From positions 99,377-163,376 of the forward strand of contig NZ_BRVM01000009.1 of the NCBI RefSeq assembly GCF_026011715.1: a stretch of 64,000 nucleotides of DNA, read 5' to 3'. The position numbers and the translations under genes were made by a program. Below are positions 35,243 to 42,768 of the stretch, in pieces. Numbering within the stretch: the stretch's first letter is position 1; each line of letters starts with the position of its first letter. Under the pieces are notes generated by a model, which saw only the letters and a program-made list of their open reading frames with translations, was not told the DNA's origin and made no database searches. Source of the DNA: Cytobacillus sp. NCCP-133 (GTDB lineage Bacteria; Bacillota; Bacilli; Bacillales; Cytobacillaceae).

Positions 35243-36040
35243 TTATAGTCCTTGTTTATATAAATGTCGTACACGGCTAGAAAACACCGGTACTTTCTTG
35301 CGAACTTCTAAAGTTTCTTCAACATTAATTGAGATTGATAGCGTTTCTTCGGCTTTTTCAGATCCCTGAATTAAGGTATCTCCCCAAGGATTAACAACCA
35401 TCGAATTACCGCCAAATGTTTCTCCATTGTAGCCACCCACACTATTGCAGGAAACAACAAACATTTGGTTTTCAATAGCACGTGTAATTTGGATGTTTCT
35501 CCAATGATTTAGCCTTGAAAGCGGCCATTCTGCTACTATGAACAATACCTCAGCACCTTCTAGCGCAAGAGGGCGGATAATTTCTGAAAAACGCAGATCG
35601 TAACAAATGATAACGCCCATCTTAATGCCATCAAGTTCAAATATTTCCGGCACTTTCTGGCCGCCTGCCAAATATTTGGGTTCATTTAACATTGGCACCA
35701 GATGAACTTTATCATATTGATAAACGACTTCACCTTCTCGATTTATTACAGCAGCTGTGTTAAAAACCTTTCCATCCACTTTATTGGCAAAAGAGCCTCC
35801 AATAATATTAATCTTATAGGTTTTAGCCAATGTTTGAAGAAATAGCAGCGTTTCCTTTCCATTCTCATCTGCATGAATGTGGATGTCTTCCAGTGTGTAG
35901 GAAGTTGTCCACATTTCAGGAAAGACAACCAAGTCTGGTTTAGAATTTTGAACTTCCTTTTCCACCCATGCTCTAACTTTTTGATAGTTCCCCTGTGGAT
36001 CACCCGGTAGTATTTCCATTTGGTATATTGCTACTTTCAT
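35243..36040 (-). CDS. Carbon-nitrogen hydrolase (nitrilase superfamily amidase)
   Basis: The 265-residue enzyme keeps the catalytic triad: Glu in VVFPEMWTTSY, Lys in QYDKVHLVP and Cys in GVIICYDLRF. The size and WPLSRLNHWRNIQITRAIEN resemble omega-amidase/YafV-type members that hydrolyse short amides such as 2-oxosuccinamate. It is cytoplasmic, lies 3 bases from the DUF2848 gene and 13 bases before the receptor gene, so it should process the imported compound. The start is an ATG. Confidence 0.9.
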   Translation of the reverse strand: MKVAIYQMEILPGDPQGNYQKVRAWVEKEVQNSKPDLVVFPEMWTTSYTLEDIHIHADENGKETLLFLQTLAKTYKINIIGGSFANKVDGKVFNTAAVINREGEVVYQYDKVHLVPMLNEPKYLAGGQKVPEIFELDGIKMGVIICYDLRFSEIIRPLALEGAEVLFIVAEWPLSRLNHWRNIQITRAIENQMFVVSCNSVGGYNGETFGGNSMVVNPWGDTLIQGSEKAEETLSISINVEETLEVRKKVPVFSSRVRHLYKQGL

Positions 36041-36043
36041 ATT

Positions 36044-36730
36044 TTATCCCTCCCCATCTAGACGTGTTATCGAATATTCAGCATGAATCTCATCATTTTG
36101 CACTTCATCAATGAAAGACATTTTGAATGCTGAACCGTATTTAAATCCTTCTAATAACGGTACGGTTCCTGAAAATACGACTATATTTTTCATTGGTACC
36201 GTTTTTTTGTTTAAGAAACGCTTAATATCATTTAGAGGAATGATTTCATTTATATTAGCTCTCTGGTATTCCTCCCACTTACCATCTACTTTCACCTGAG
36301 AAGTTAAAACCAGATCATCCCAATGATCAATAACATCCTTTAGTTTCCATGCCTTTTGTGCCAGAGGTTTATCACAAATTTGTTTTGACTGGTTTATATC
36401 AATTGTTTCGAGAGAACGATCGGTATGATCACTCCCAACAGTAATGAAAACTTCTTCTTCTTTGTCCCCAAAAATTAAAACAATCTCAGCTTCACCACTT
36501 GATTGTCCGCCAAGGACTTCAATTTCACCCGTTTGGCTCAAACTATTTCTTCTTACAGGATAAAGGGTCGGGATTTCTGCTGGTCTCGGAACACCAATTT
36601 TCTCGAGCTCAACAATGTGCTCCATCGTCTTTTCGATATTTCGTCCCGCATACCCAATACAATATACATGGCTGACTTTTATTTCCCTTTGTTCATTGTC
36701 AACAAATAATGGCAGTAGTGTCTTATTCAT
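36044..36730 (-). CDS. DUF2848 family protein (FAH-like)
   Basis: The 228-residue protein carries the segments EIEVLGGQSSGEAEIVLIFG and FITVGSDHTDRSLE that mark DUF2848, a group related to fumarylacetoacetate hydrolase and found in organic-acid operons. Function is not established; an acylpyruvate-type hydrolase or decarboxylase is plausible. It is the first enzyme gene of the TRAP operon, 3 bases from the nitrilase-family gene, with a perfect cre box upstream. Confidence 0.75.
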   Translation of the reverse strand: MNKTLLPLFVDNEQREIKVSHVYCIGYAGRNIEKTMEHIVELEKIGVPRPAEIPTLYPVRRNSLSQTGEIEVLGGQSSGEAEIVLIFGDKEEEVFITVGSDHTDRSLETIDINQSKQICDKPLAQKAWKLKDVIDHWDDLVLTSQVKVDGKWEEYQRANINEIIPLNDIKRFLNKKTVPMKNIVVFSGTVPLLEGFKYGSAFKMSFIDEVQNDEIHAEYSITRLDGEG

Positions 36731-36747
36731 TTTATACCTCCTAAAAA

Positions 36748-36761
36748 TGTTAGCGCTTTCA
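36748..36761. promoter_or_regulatory. cre box (CcpA)
   Basis: TGAAAGCGCTAACA on the minus strand matches TGWAARCGYTWNCA fully. It lies 18 bases before the DUF2848 start, between the GntR gene and the TRAP operon, and predicts catabolite repression of the operon. Confidence 0.75.
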
Positions 36762-36777
36762 GTTACGCTTAAAAATT

Positions 36778-37443
36778 TTAATTTCCTTCGACGATTTCAA
36801 TAGACTTCTTTGTTTGCTTCAAGTGCTGCTCCATTAAACTTGTCGCTTGAAGCTCGTCCTTCACTTGCAATGCATCCACGATCGTGGAATGTTCTTGAAT
36901 TACTTCTTCCATACGCCCTTTTTTCGCTAAAGCTTGATGACCTATTAACCTTGTTAAGTTATATAAATTTAACAGAATGTCACCCAACAGGTGCTGCTCA
37001 GCAAAGAAAAGAATCTTTCTATGAAACTTTTGATCCAATTCAATAAATTCAATCCGATCATTTTTTTCCATTGCCTGTTTTTGCAAATCCACTAATTCTT
37101 TTAAATGCTGAATTTGACTTGGCTTACTAACAGGAATAATCCGTTTTAATCCTTCTGTTTCAATAGAAATACGGAGAAAAATAATTTGATCCTTTTCGCT
37201 CGGGGTAATTTCCCGAACCTTTAGCCCTTTTCTTGGTACTGATACTAAAAGTCCATCTTTTAATAAATCCCCCACCGCTTCTCTTACAGGAGTTCTAGAG
37301 GTATTTAATGACTGTGCCAGGATTGTCTCTGTAATAACCTCATCGCCTTTAATGTTCCCATTAAAAATGGCATTTTTGATCTCATCATAAACGATTTCTT
37401 TTGTTGTCTTTGATTTCACAGGGTTCATGTTTAGATTATTCAA
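36778..37443 (-). CDS. GntR family transcriptional regulator, FCD (FadR) subfamily
   Basis: The protein has an N-terminal winged helix (TTKEIVYDEIKNAIFNGNIK, LAQSLNTSRTPVREAVGDLL) and an all-helical FCD domain (about 95-220; LRISIETEGLKRI, ELDQKFHRKILFFAEQ, EHSTIVDAL) with the metal/effector-binding D-x-x-x-H pattern. FCD regulators respond to organic acids. The start is ambiguous: TTG at 37443 has AGGAG about 10 bases upstream, while the ATG at 37428 has none, so TTG is chosen. It lies just upstream of the TRAP operon and a palindrome lies in its own leader, suggesting autoregulation. Confidence 0.88.
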   Translation of the reverse strand: MNNLNMNPVKSKTTKEIVYDEIKNAIFNGNIKGDEVITETILAQSLNTSRTPVREAVGDLLKDGLLVSVPRKGLKVREITPSEKDQIIFLRISIETEGLKRIIPVSKPSQIQHLKELVDLQKQAMEKNDRIEFIELDQKFHRKILFFAEQHLLGDILLNLYNLTRLIGHQALAKKGRMEEVIQEHSTIVDALQVKDELQATSLMEQHLKQTKKSIEIVEGN

Positions 37444-37464
37444 TGTAAATTCACTCCTATGTAC

Positions 37465-37476
37465 AATGTATACATT
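37465..37476. promoter_or_regulatory. Putative GntR operator
   Basis: AATGTATACATT is a perfect 12-bp palindrome 22 bases before the regulator start. Its TGTATACA core is the type of site bound by FCD-subfamily GntR proteins. Confidence 0.5.
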
Positions 37477-37601
37477 ACACATAACACAGAATACACAAAT
37501 ATTTTTAAATTGTCAAACTTTATATGGAGATTCAAAATCTACTGTGCAGAAAAAAGAAGTCCTATTTTACGAGGCAGGACTTCTTTTTACTGTTTACTAT
37601 T

Positions 37602-37684
37602 CTATTTGCAGGTTTTAATGGTCTATTTGCAAATTATCTGTTCTATTTGCAGGTTCGCCCACTTTATTCGTAAAGTTCACAATT
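37602..37684 (-). repeat. 21-bp-period array (3 clear units, one decayed) with GTGAAC border
   Basis: CTATTTGC stands at 37602, 37623 and 37644; a decayed unit follows, then AAAGTTCACAATT, the leader seen at the other arrays. A 26-bp palindrome lies 25 bases further. Confidence 0.8.
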
Positions 37685-37708
37685 CCCTGCCATCCACTGC
37701 CTCAAGGG

Positions 37709-37734
37709 AAATCAATCAAACGTTTGATTGATTT
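37709..37734. promoter_or_regulatory. 26-bp palindrome, second copy of the putative operator
   Basis: The 20-bp core TCAATCAAACGTTTGATTGA is identical to that at 23167. Here three further bases on each side keep the symmetry (AAA and TTT). No intact gene starts next to it. Confidence 0.6.
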
Positions 37735-37745
37735 TTTAATCCTGA

Positions 37746-37781
37746 TAAAAAACAGGCCTGCTCAGCAAAGCTGCAGCAGGC
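37746..37781 (-). terminator. Terminator associated with the codA-like remnant
   Basis: GCCTGCTGCAGC and GCTGAGCAGGC pair on the minus strand and are followed by TTTTTT. It overlaps the end of the remnant reading frame. Confidence 0.7.
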
Positions 37782-37947
37782 CCGAAAATTTCCCATATGT
37801 ATTAAAGCTTCCTACTTGAGGAAAAGCCACAAGCTGCAGATCCACATAAGGAGCCATTTCCTCTTTTACTTCCAAAAGGGCTTTAAGGGCAGTTAAGCTC
37901 GGATCGGTGACATCCACATGTGTACGGTCATGCTGGATACCTTGCGC
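37762..37947 (-). pseudogene. Cytosine deaminase / amidohydrolase (CodA-like) remnant
   Basis: Reading the minus strand gives an open stretch that includes [20 protein letters not shown] and [15 protein letters not shown]. This matches the well-conserved inner segment of cytosine-deaminase-type amidohydrolases, including the H-V-D motif. A normal protein is about 400 residues; only about 55 remain, ending in a changed C-terminus and stop. No start codon or ribosome binding site fits. It is a relic of a nucleobase-salvage or related gene. Confidence 0.7.
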
Positions 37948-37981
37948 CTAATAATGTCACTTGTTTGCCTAGTTTGGATAT

Positions 37982-38103
37982 ATCGGTCACTTTGTTAGGC
38001 TTATCGGTCAGAAATTGATTTTATCGGTCAGTTTTCAATTTTATCGGTCACTTTTCCAATATATCGGTCAGTTCGCGTCACATCAGCTTTCAATTCATTT
38101 CAC
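37982..38103 (-). repeat. 20-bp-period array (5 units) with GTGAAAT leader
   Basis: ATCGGTCA (reverse complement TGACCGAT) stands at 37982, 38003, 38023, 38043 and 38063. The leader, read on the minus strand, has GTGAAAT and GACGCGAACTGACCGATATA, closely like the leader at 17081-17125. Flanking sequence 38104-38596 shows no intact gene. Confidence 0.85.
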
Positions 38104-38218
38104 TGTGAAGATAGAAGTAACCCTGGGATTTTTTCATCCAAATGAACAAAGCACCTTTATTGAATCCGCCCATAAACAATCATGATTTTTCTGGACAACC
38201 TTCAAGCCAGTTTCCGCT

Positions 38219-38272
38219 TACAAAATACAAAGTTTCCCAAATAAAGGGTCTGTCGTCATTTAACACCTCCTT
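38219..38272 (-). pseudogene. Orphan gene start with strong ribosome binding site
   Basis: On the minus strand AAGGAGGTGTTAA precedes an ATG at 38259, but the frame stops after 13 codons (MTTDPLFGKLCIL). It may be the start of a decayed gene, perhaps the one whose inner part survives as the CodA-like remnant 300 bases further on. No homology is visible. Confidence 0.35.
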
Positions 38273-38596
38273 CATATCCGATTATTCAAAATAAATTGAA
38301 TATTATATACAATATCTCTTATTCTCTCTTTATCACTATTCAACCTTTACAAAATGGACAAATAAGTAAGATGGATTATGAAGATTCGGAACTGATAGTT
38401 CTTTAGAAGGAGGTTTCAGGATCATCGACGAGAGGTTAGCTGCTTTATTAATAAAGCAGAAAATTCGACATAGTCTTCTTCAATTTCCCAGGAAAAGATT
38501 TTATTCACCAAGATTTTACAGCAAATGATTTGCCAGCAAAAAAATAGAGCTGCAGCCCCATAAGAAAAGCTCACCCCCCTTACTTAACGTTCTATT

Positions 38597-38614
38597 TCAA
38601 TCAAACGTTTGATT
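38597..38614. promoter_or_regulatory. Third copy of the palindromic putative operator
   Basis: TCAATCAAACGTTTGATT keeps a perfect 16-bp palindrome (AATCAAACGTTTGATT). It lies about 195 bases upstream of the LysM hydrolase gene. No other element is recognised in 38273-38807. Confidence 0.55.
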
Positions 38615-38807
38615 AAAACTCATCATCCGGCAAAATCCGCCACACTTCTCCCAAGCTGGACAGCATTCGCTTCGACATAATCCGACAGTCATCTACACAA
38701 TGTAAAAACTAAGCAATTTTCTGATAATTACTGTAAAAATATGATTCTTTTAGAAGAGAATTGTGGTAAAATTGTCTAAAATATGTCGACAGGAGTGACT
38801 AGGAACA

Positions 38808-39857
38808 GTGAAAAAAAAGATGGTCACCATAGCAGCTGCCGCTATGCTTTCTTCTGCCTTTGCAGCACAGGCTTCGGCTGATACTTATACAGTCAAGAAA
38901 GGCGATACGCTATACCAGCTGGCATCAAGATATAAAACCTCCGTGACAGAATTAAAAACGCTGAATAACTTAAAATCAGATTCACTTTCAATCAACCAAA
39001 CACTCCAAGTTCCAGAAACGAAAAAAAAACCAGCACCTTCAACGCCATCAGTTTCGGCACCTGCAAAGCCAAACGTCACCCATACCTATACGATAAAAGC
39101 CGGCGATTCCTTATCAAAAATTGCCCTATCACATAATATTAGTTTAAAAGAATTGATGAGCTGGAATCACCTCAGCCACCACATCATCTATCCGGGACAA
39201 GTGTTAAAAGTATCAAAAGCTGCTGAAAGCACAACAGGCAGCATTACAGCAACAGCACCTGCGGCTCCCCCGGCAGTGTATGCTCCAGAGGACGGCAAAG
39301 GCGAATACATCGTCAAAAGCGGTGACTCACTGAGCAAGATCGCTGTGGAAAATAACACAACGGTTCAGCAGCTTAAAGATTGGAACAAACTTAGTTCGGA
39401 TTTAATTTTTGCCGGACAAAAGCTGGTGTTAAGGGCATCTGGACAAGCCCCTCAAAATCCAGCAGTCACGGAAAAGCCAGCCCAGGCGGAAAGCGGTACT
39501 GCTGTTGCGGTTTTGGCAGAAGCCCAAAAGCATATCGGAGTACCATACAAATGGGCCGGCTCCAGTCCGGATGGCTTCGATTGCAGCGGGTTTATCTATT
39601 ACGTTCTTAATAAATCCGGTTCCACGTTAGGGAGATACTCTACAGACGGATATTATAGCCGCTCCTACTATATCGATCAGCCTCAGCCCGGTGATTTAGT
39701 ATTTTTCGAGAATACCTATCGTCCCGGAATTTCCCATATGGGCATTTACGCAGGAAACAATCGGTTTATCCATTCCAGCTCAAATGGAGTGGAAATCTCA
39801 AGCCTGGATGACTCCTATTATAAAAAGCACTTTGATGGTTTTAAACGATTCTACTAA
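38808..39857 (+). CDS. Peptidoglycan hydrolase: three LysM domains + NlpC/P60 endopeptidase
   Basis: The 349-residue secreted protein starts at GTG with a signal peptide (about 1-24, AQASA). Three LysM domains follow ([60 protein letters not shown]) joined by Pro/Ser/Ala linkers. The C-terminal 115 residues form NlpC/P60 with catalytic Cys in [11 protein letters not shown], His in [10 protein letters not shown] and third His in RFIHSSS. It should cut the gamma-D-Glu-DAP link as in LytE/LytF/CwlS-type D,L-endopeptidases used in cell separation or elongation. It is transcribed alone with its own terminator. Confidence 0.93.
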   Translation: MKKKMVTIAAAAMLSSAFAAQASADTYTVKKGDTLYQLASRYKTSVTELKTLNNLKSDSLSINQTLQVPETKKKPAPSTPSVSAPAKPNVTHTYTIKAGDSLSKIALSHNISLKELMSWNHLSHHIIYPGQVLKVSKAAESTTGSITATAPAAPPAVYAPEDGKGEYIVKSGDSLSKIAVENNTTVQQLKDWNKLSSDLIFAGQKLVLRASGQAPQNPAVTEKPAQAESGTAVAVLAEAQKHIGVPYKWAGSSPDGFDCSGFIYYVLNKSGSTLGRYSTDGYYSRSYYIDQPQPGDLVFFENTYRPGISHMGIYAGNNRFIHSSSNGVEISSLDDSYYKKHFDGFKRFY

Positions 39858-39883
39858 GACACCTGAATTAGGTGTCTTTTTTT
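39856..39883 (+). terminator. Terminator of the LysM hydrolase gene
   Basis: AAGACACCT and AGGTGTCTT pair around GAATT and are followed by TTTTT, directly at the stop codon. Confidence 0.9.
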
Positions 39884-40002
39884 GCCAGCAGAGATGCGAG
39901 ACCGATAGTTTTAAGTATTTCTACTATTAAAACACTGCAAATTATGAGACCGATACGATTAACCTTTTGTCTTGGCCTCCTTTTGCACTTACAAATATTG
40001 AT

Positions 40003-40190
40003 CTATTTGCAGGTTTTTTTCCGCCTATTTGCTGGTTTTTCCGATCTATTTGCAGGTTTTATCCACCTACTTGCAGATTTTTCCCGCCTACTTGCAGATT
40101 CCCTCCGCCTACTTGCAGATTCCCCCCGCCTATTTGCAGGTTTCCTCCGCCTATTTGCAGGTTTCCTCCGCCTATTTGCAGAGTTCACAT
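40003..40190 (-). repeat. 21-bp-period array (9 units) with GTGAAC border
   Basis: CTAYTTGC stands at 40003, 40025, 40046, 40067, 40088, 40109, 40130, 40151 and 40172 (21-bp steps, first step 22). The end GCAGAGTTCACA is the border found at the other arrays. It lies between two convergent genes, so it cannot serve as a promoter for either. Confidence 0.9.
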
Positions 40191-40247
40191 TTCAGCTTTT
40201 TTCCTTCTACATCAGCAAAGAAACCAGCAATCTGCTGGCTCTTCTTT

Positions 40248-41138
40248 TTACTTCTTGCTATAAAACCGATCTCTGACCCTTTTCAGGCGGGCGTGATAAT
40301 TTAGGATGTCTTGCCTTGCCTTTTCAGCTTCGGGGGCAATCGGCCTCAAGCTTTCAATTTCCCAGTATTCGATCATGACATCAAGGACCTGATCAAAATA
40401 CTCAAGCGGGCCGTAGTTGGCTTCTTTTGCGATGATGGACATGCGATCGTCAAAATCCGGCATGACGGCTCCCGGCATCTGGAAATTCTTAATGACATTT
40501 CCAAGATAGTAGCAATAGTTCGGTTCCAATTGGAGATGATATTTAATGACATCCCGGTAAAAGGCATAATGCAGCGTCTCATCTTTTGCCAAACGTCTGA
40601 GCATACTGGACAAATCCCTATCATGTGCACCGGCTGCTTTTGCCACATTATAATAAAAGACCATGGTGGCAAGCTCCTGCATAGAGGTGTAAACCATCGT
40701 TTCAAATGGGGTGTGAAAATCAGGGTTCCAGCCATTCTCCAATGTCTGTTTATGAAGTTGATGAAGCCGTGCCGGATCTACATTCCGGGTAATTAATAGA
40801 TACGTTTCCAGCAGATTCGAATGCTGGTCCTCTTCCGCTGTCCAAGTCTGTACAAACTCCTTAATGACGCTCAATGACCCCTTAAAGGTCTGATCCAGGT
40901 GAGAAGTAAACCAAGGCAGATTCACTTCTGTTAAAAGGGCGGTTTCAACCGCGATAATAACAGATGCAGGCAGCGTCACCTGGCTTTTATCCCAAGGCAC
41001 ACGCCGGAAATCCTGCGCCTTATCCCACGGCAGGAATTCATGATATCCCCAATCTACTTTCTCAGCCCGCTTTTTGTGTTCGTCATATAACTCCCTTAGT
41101 TTTGGCTCCAGTCTAAAATCCAGATGGTTTGTTAACAA
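40248..41138 (-). CDS. Acyl-ACP desaturase (ferritin-like di-iron)
   Basis: The 296-residue soluble protein has the two di-iron motifs of the stearoyl-ACP desaturase family: EEDQH in WTAEEDQHSNLLETY and DETLH in LAKDETLHYAFYRDV, with a further Glu in VETALLTEVNLP. It introduces a double bond into ACP-bound fatty acids using O2. The start is TTG with GGAGGG 8 bases upstream. It is a single-gene unit; it may help adjust membrane fluidity. This family is known in actinobacteria, plants and some Bacillaceae. Confidence 0.88.
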   Translation of the reverse strand: MLTNHLDFRLEPKLRELYDEHKKRAEKVDWGYHEFLPWDKAQDFRRVPWDKSQVTLPASVIIAVETALLTEVNLPWFTSHLDQTFKGSLSVIKEFVQTWTAEEDQHSNLLETYLLITRNVDPARLHQLHKQTLENGWNPDFHTPFETMVYTSMQELATMVFYYNVAKAAGAHDRDLSSMLRRLAKDETLHYAFYRDVIKYHLQLEPNYCYYLGNVIKNFQMPGAVMPDFDDRMSIIAKEANYGPLEYFDQVLDVMIEYWEIESLRPIAPEAEKARQDILNYHARLKRVRDRFYSKK

Positions 41139-41404
41139 AGTGAACCCTCCAACAAAATTAGTTTAATATTCTGAAATTAATTGACGTACATCGCTGCTAG
41201 CCTATTTTTATAATGTAGTCTTATGACCTGTTACTAAATTATAACATACTACTCCTTTTTAAACTAAAAAGAAGCTTAACTCTTTACAACTTGAGTCTTT
41301 TAACCTTCTCCCCTTCAATTATTCACCAATATAAAATGCTTCACCCAAAAGAAAAGACCAGCCAATGCCAAAGCTAATCTCTTCATTTCACTTATTCTTA
41401 TTCC

Positions 41405-41560
41405 CTATGATGAAACAACAGGATTCTTCGAGCTCCTAAGCCCCGTAATTTCCAACTCCACCTCATCTCCGGATTCCAGCCATCCATCCACTTCCGTTCC
41501 CTGCGCCCACCGTACCCGAGCCGATTCCTTCACCGGATATTGCTTTGCTGGATTTTGTCA
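41405..41560 (-). pseudogene. Fumarylacetoacetate hydrolase family C-terminal remnant, frameshifted
   Basis: One minus-strand frame reads GEGIGSGTVGAG and the next frame DGWLESGDEVELEITGL ending SSKNPVVSS. Together these match the end of FAH-family proteins (G-S-G-T-V-G-x-G, then W-L-x-x-G-D-x-V-E-x-E-I-x-G-L). The frame change and lack of the first 200 residues show a dead relic. The rest of 41139-41604 holds no gene that I can support. Confidence 0.65.
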
Positions 41561-41611
41561 GGCTTGGTTTATAATCGTTCACCATTCCGTCACATATTCC
41601 CAAACTCCCCC

Positions 41612-41639
41612 CTGTCTTTTCCCCCCTCTCATTCCTATT
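41612..41639 (+). promoter_or_regulatory. Promoter-like element P1 before the HTH gene
   Basis: CTGTC, 18 bases, then CTATT, followed by TTAAAG. The same layout with the same 18-base spacing stands at 43298-43325 (P2). The shared text (CTGTC, TTTTCC, CTCATT-like, CTATTWTAAAG) suggests recognition by the sigma factor encoded between them. Confidence 0.6.
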
Positions 41640-41666
41640 TTAAAGAGGAAAGGGCGGTGCATTTAT

Positions 41667-42479
41667 GTGAATATAAAATCCGGCAGTGTTGATCAGTTTG
41701 AACAGTTTTCGCAGTTTAAGAATCTTCAGGAGTTTAATGCCCATTTGGAGATGTGGCTTGCAGTTAATAAGGTTAAATTTTCGAAGGGTGAGCTTGTGGG
41801 GCTTAAGAGGCTTTCGCGTTACGCAGCGAAAATCCCTGGTGTGTCCAATGCCAAAATCGGAACAGTGTTAAAAGCCATTCATGAAGAGTACAGCGGCAAT
41901 GGCATTTCCCGCTCCACTTTTAAAAGAATGATCGCCAAAGCAGCTGAACTTGGCATCTTTACAGTCCATGAAACGGAAAGAAAAAACGGCTCACAATCCA
42001 GCAACTTATACGTATTCAATCGTTTTCCCAAGAGTGAACCACCTAAGAAAGAACAATTGGACCACCCTAATAAAACAATCAATCTTTCTAAAACTATTAA
42101 AAATCAAAAGAATACTAAACGTAACACAACCGAGCTCGACCACACTTTTACAAGTGATCGTGTTCCCCAATCATTCGTGGATGTGGTGAAGTACTTCTTT
42201 CCAGAGGCTAAGAGCATTGAGAAGTTTTGGAGAATGACCAGCATTGCAGCTTATCGAAATAATCGTGAACAAAATCAGGCACAGGTATTGGAGACAGCCA
42301 TCCATTCCTTTAAGCAGCTGATCCGCAAAATGAAAGCGAGCACTGTAGCGAAGCCGATTGCTTACTTCTACGGAATACTGAATAAAAAACTCGAGGAATT
42401 ATACTTTGAAGACTTATATAACATGGGATTTTCCACAGAAGACAAGCAGCGTTATATGGGATTTTTCTACAAAAGTTAA
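41667..42479 (+). CDS. Helix-turn-helix protein of a sigma-factor module, unknown function
   Basis: The 270-residue protein starts at GTG with GAGGAAAGGG upstream. A winged-helix-like region lies at about 45-125 (LVGLKRLSRYAAKIPGVSN, GISRSTFKRMIAKAAELGIF), a polar Lys/Asn/Thr linker at about 130-165, and a helical C-terminal domain (about 170-270). The layout resembles replication- or plasmid-type HTH proteins that Bacillaceae carry next to this sigma gene. It is preceded by promoter-like element P1. I cannot assign a function. Confidence 0.65.
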   Translation: MNIKSGSVDQFEQFSQFKNLQEFNAHLEMWLAVNKVKFSKGELVGLKRLSRYAAKIPGVSNAKIGTVLKAIHEEYSGNGISRSTFKRMIAKAAELGIFTVHETERKNGSQSSNLYVFNRFPKSEPPKKEQLDHPNKTINLSKTIKNQKNTKRNTTELDHTFTSDRVPQSFVDVVKYFFPEAKSIEKFWRMTSIAAYRNNREQNQAQVLETAIHSFKQLIRKMKASTVAKPIAYFYGILNKKLEELYFEDLYNMGFSTEDKQRYMGFFYKS

Positions 42480-42645
42480 GGGCTCTCCCTTCACAAATTG
42501 GGGTACCAAAAACAAAAGCTTTGCTGACACTGTCAATATTTCGTCACATTTGCACCTGCTTTTTCACAAAAAATAAAAAAGTGGCTTTTTCCCGGAAATT
42601 TCCGATTTTACCCCCAAAACGCGGCAGTTTGGTACCCAAATTCGT

Positions 42646-42745
42646 GAGTTTTGAGTGAAAACTCCCCGAAACACGACTTTTTTTCGATTCGCTCAAAAGT
42701 CGTATTCCCGCTATCTTAAAGCTACCCGGGAATACTTAGATAGCG
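42646..42745 (+). promoter_or_regulatory. Chain of overlapping hairpins in the sigma gene leader
   Basis: Hairpin 1 is GAGTTTT/AAAACTC (42646-42664). Hairpin 2 is ACGACTTTT/AAAAGTCGT (42673-42703). Hairpins 3 and 4 interlock: GTATTCCCG (42702-42710) with CGGGAATAC (42727-42735), and CGCTATCT (42709-42716) with AGATAGCG (42738-42745). The order A-B-A'-B' fits a pseudoknot or two exclusive folds. Further upstream, TTGGGGTACCAAA (42498) and TTTGGTACCCAAA (42628) form a long-range inverted repeat. Confidence 0.55.
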
Positions 42746-42768
42746 CGCTGTCCTGAAGGAATCGCACA

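Noticed and set aside
38430..38530. Plus-strand frame after GAAGGAGGTTTC (DERLAALLIKQKIRHSLL...)
   Set aside because: No start codon at a usable distance from the ribosome-binding-like sequence, short, and no recognisable family.
39872..40304. Three overlapping plus-strand frames over the array at 40003 (Cys/Pro-rich or Leu-rich repeats)
   Set aside because: All frames stay open because of the repeat, not from selection; no start signal, and the region lies between convergent genes.
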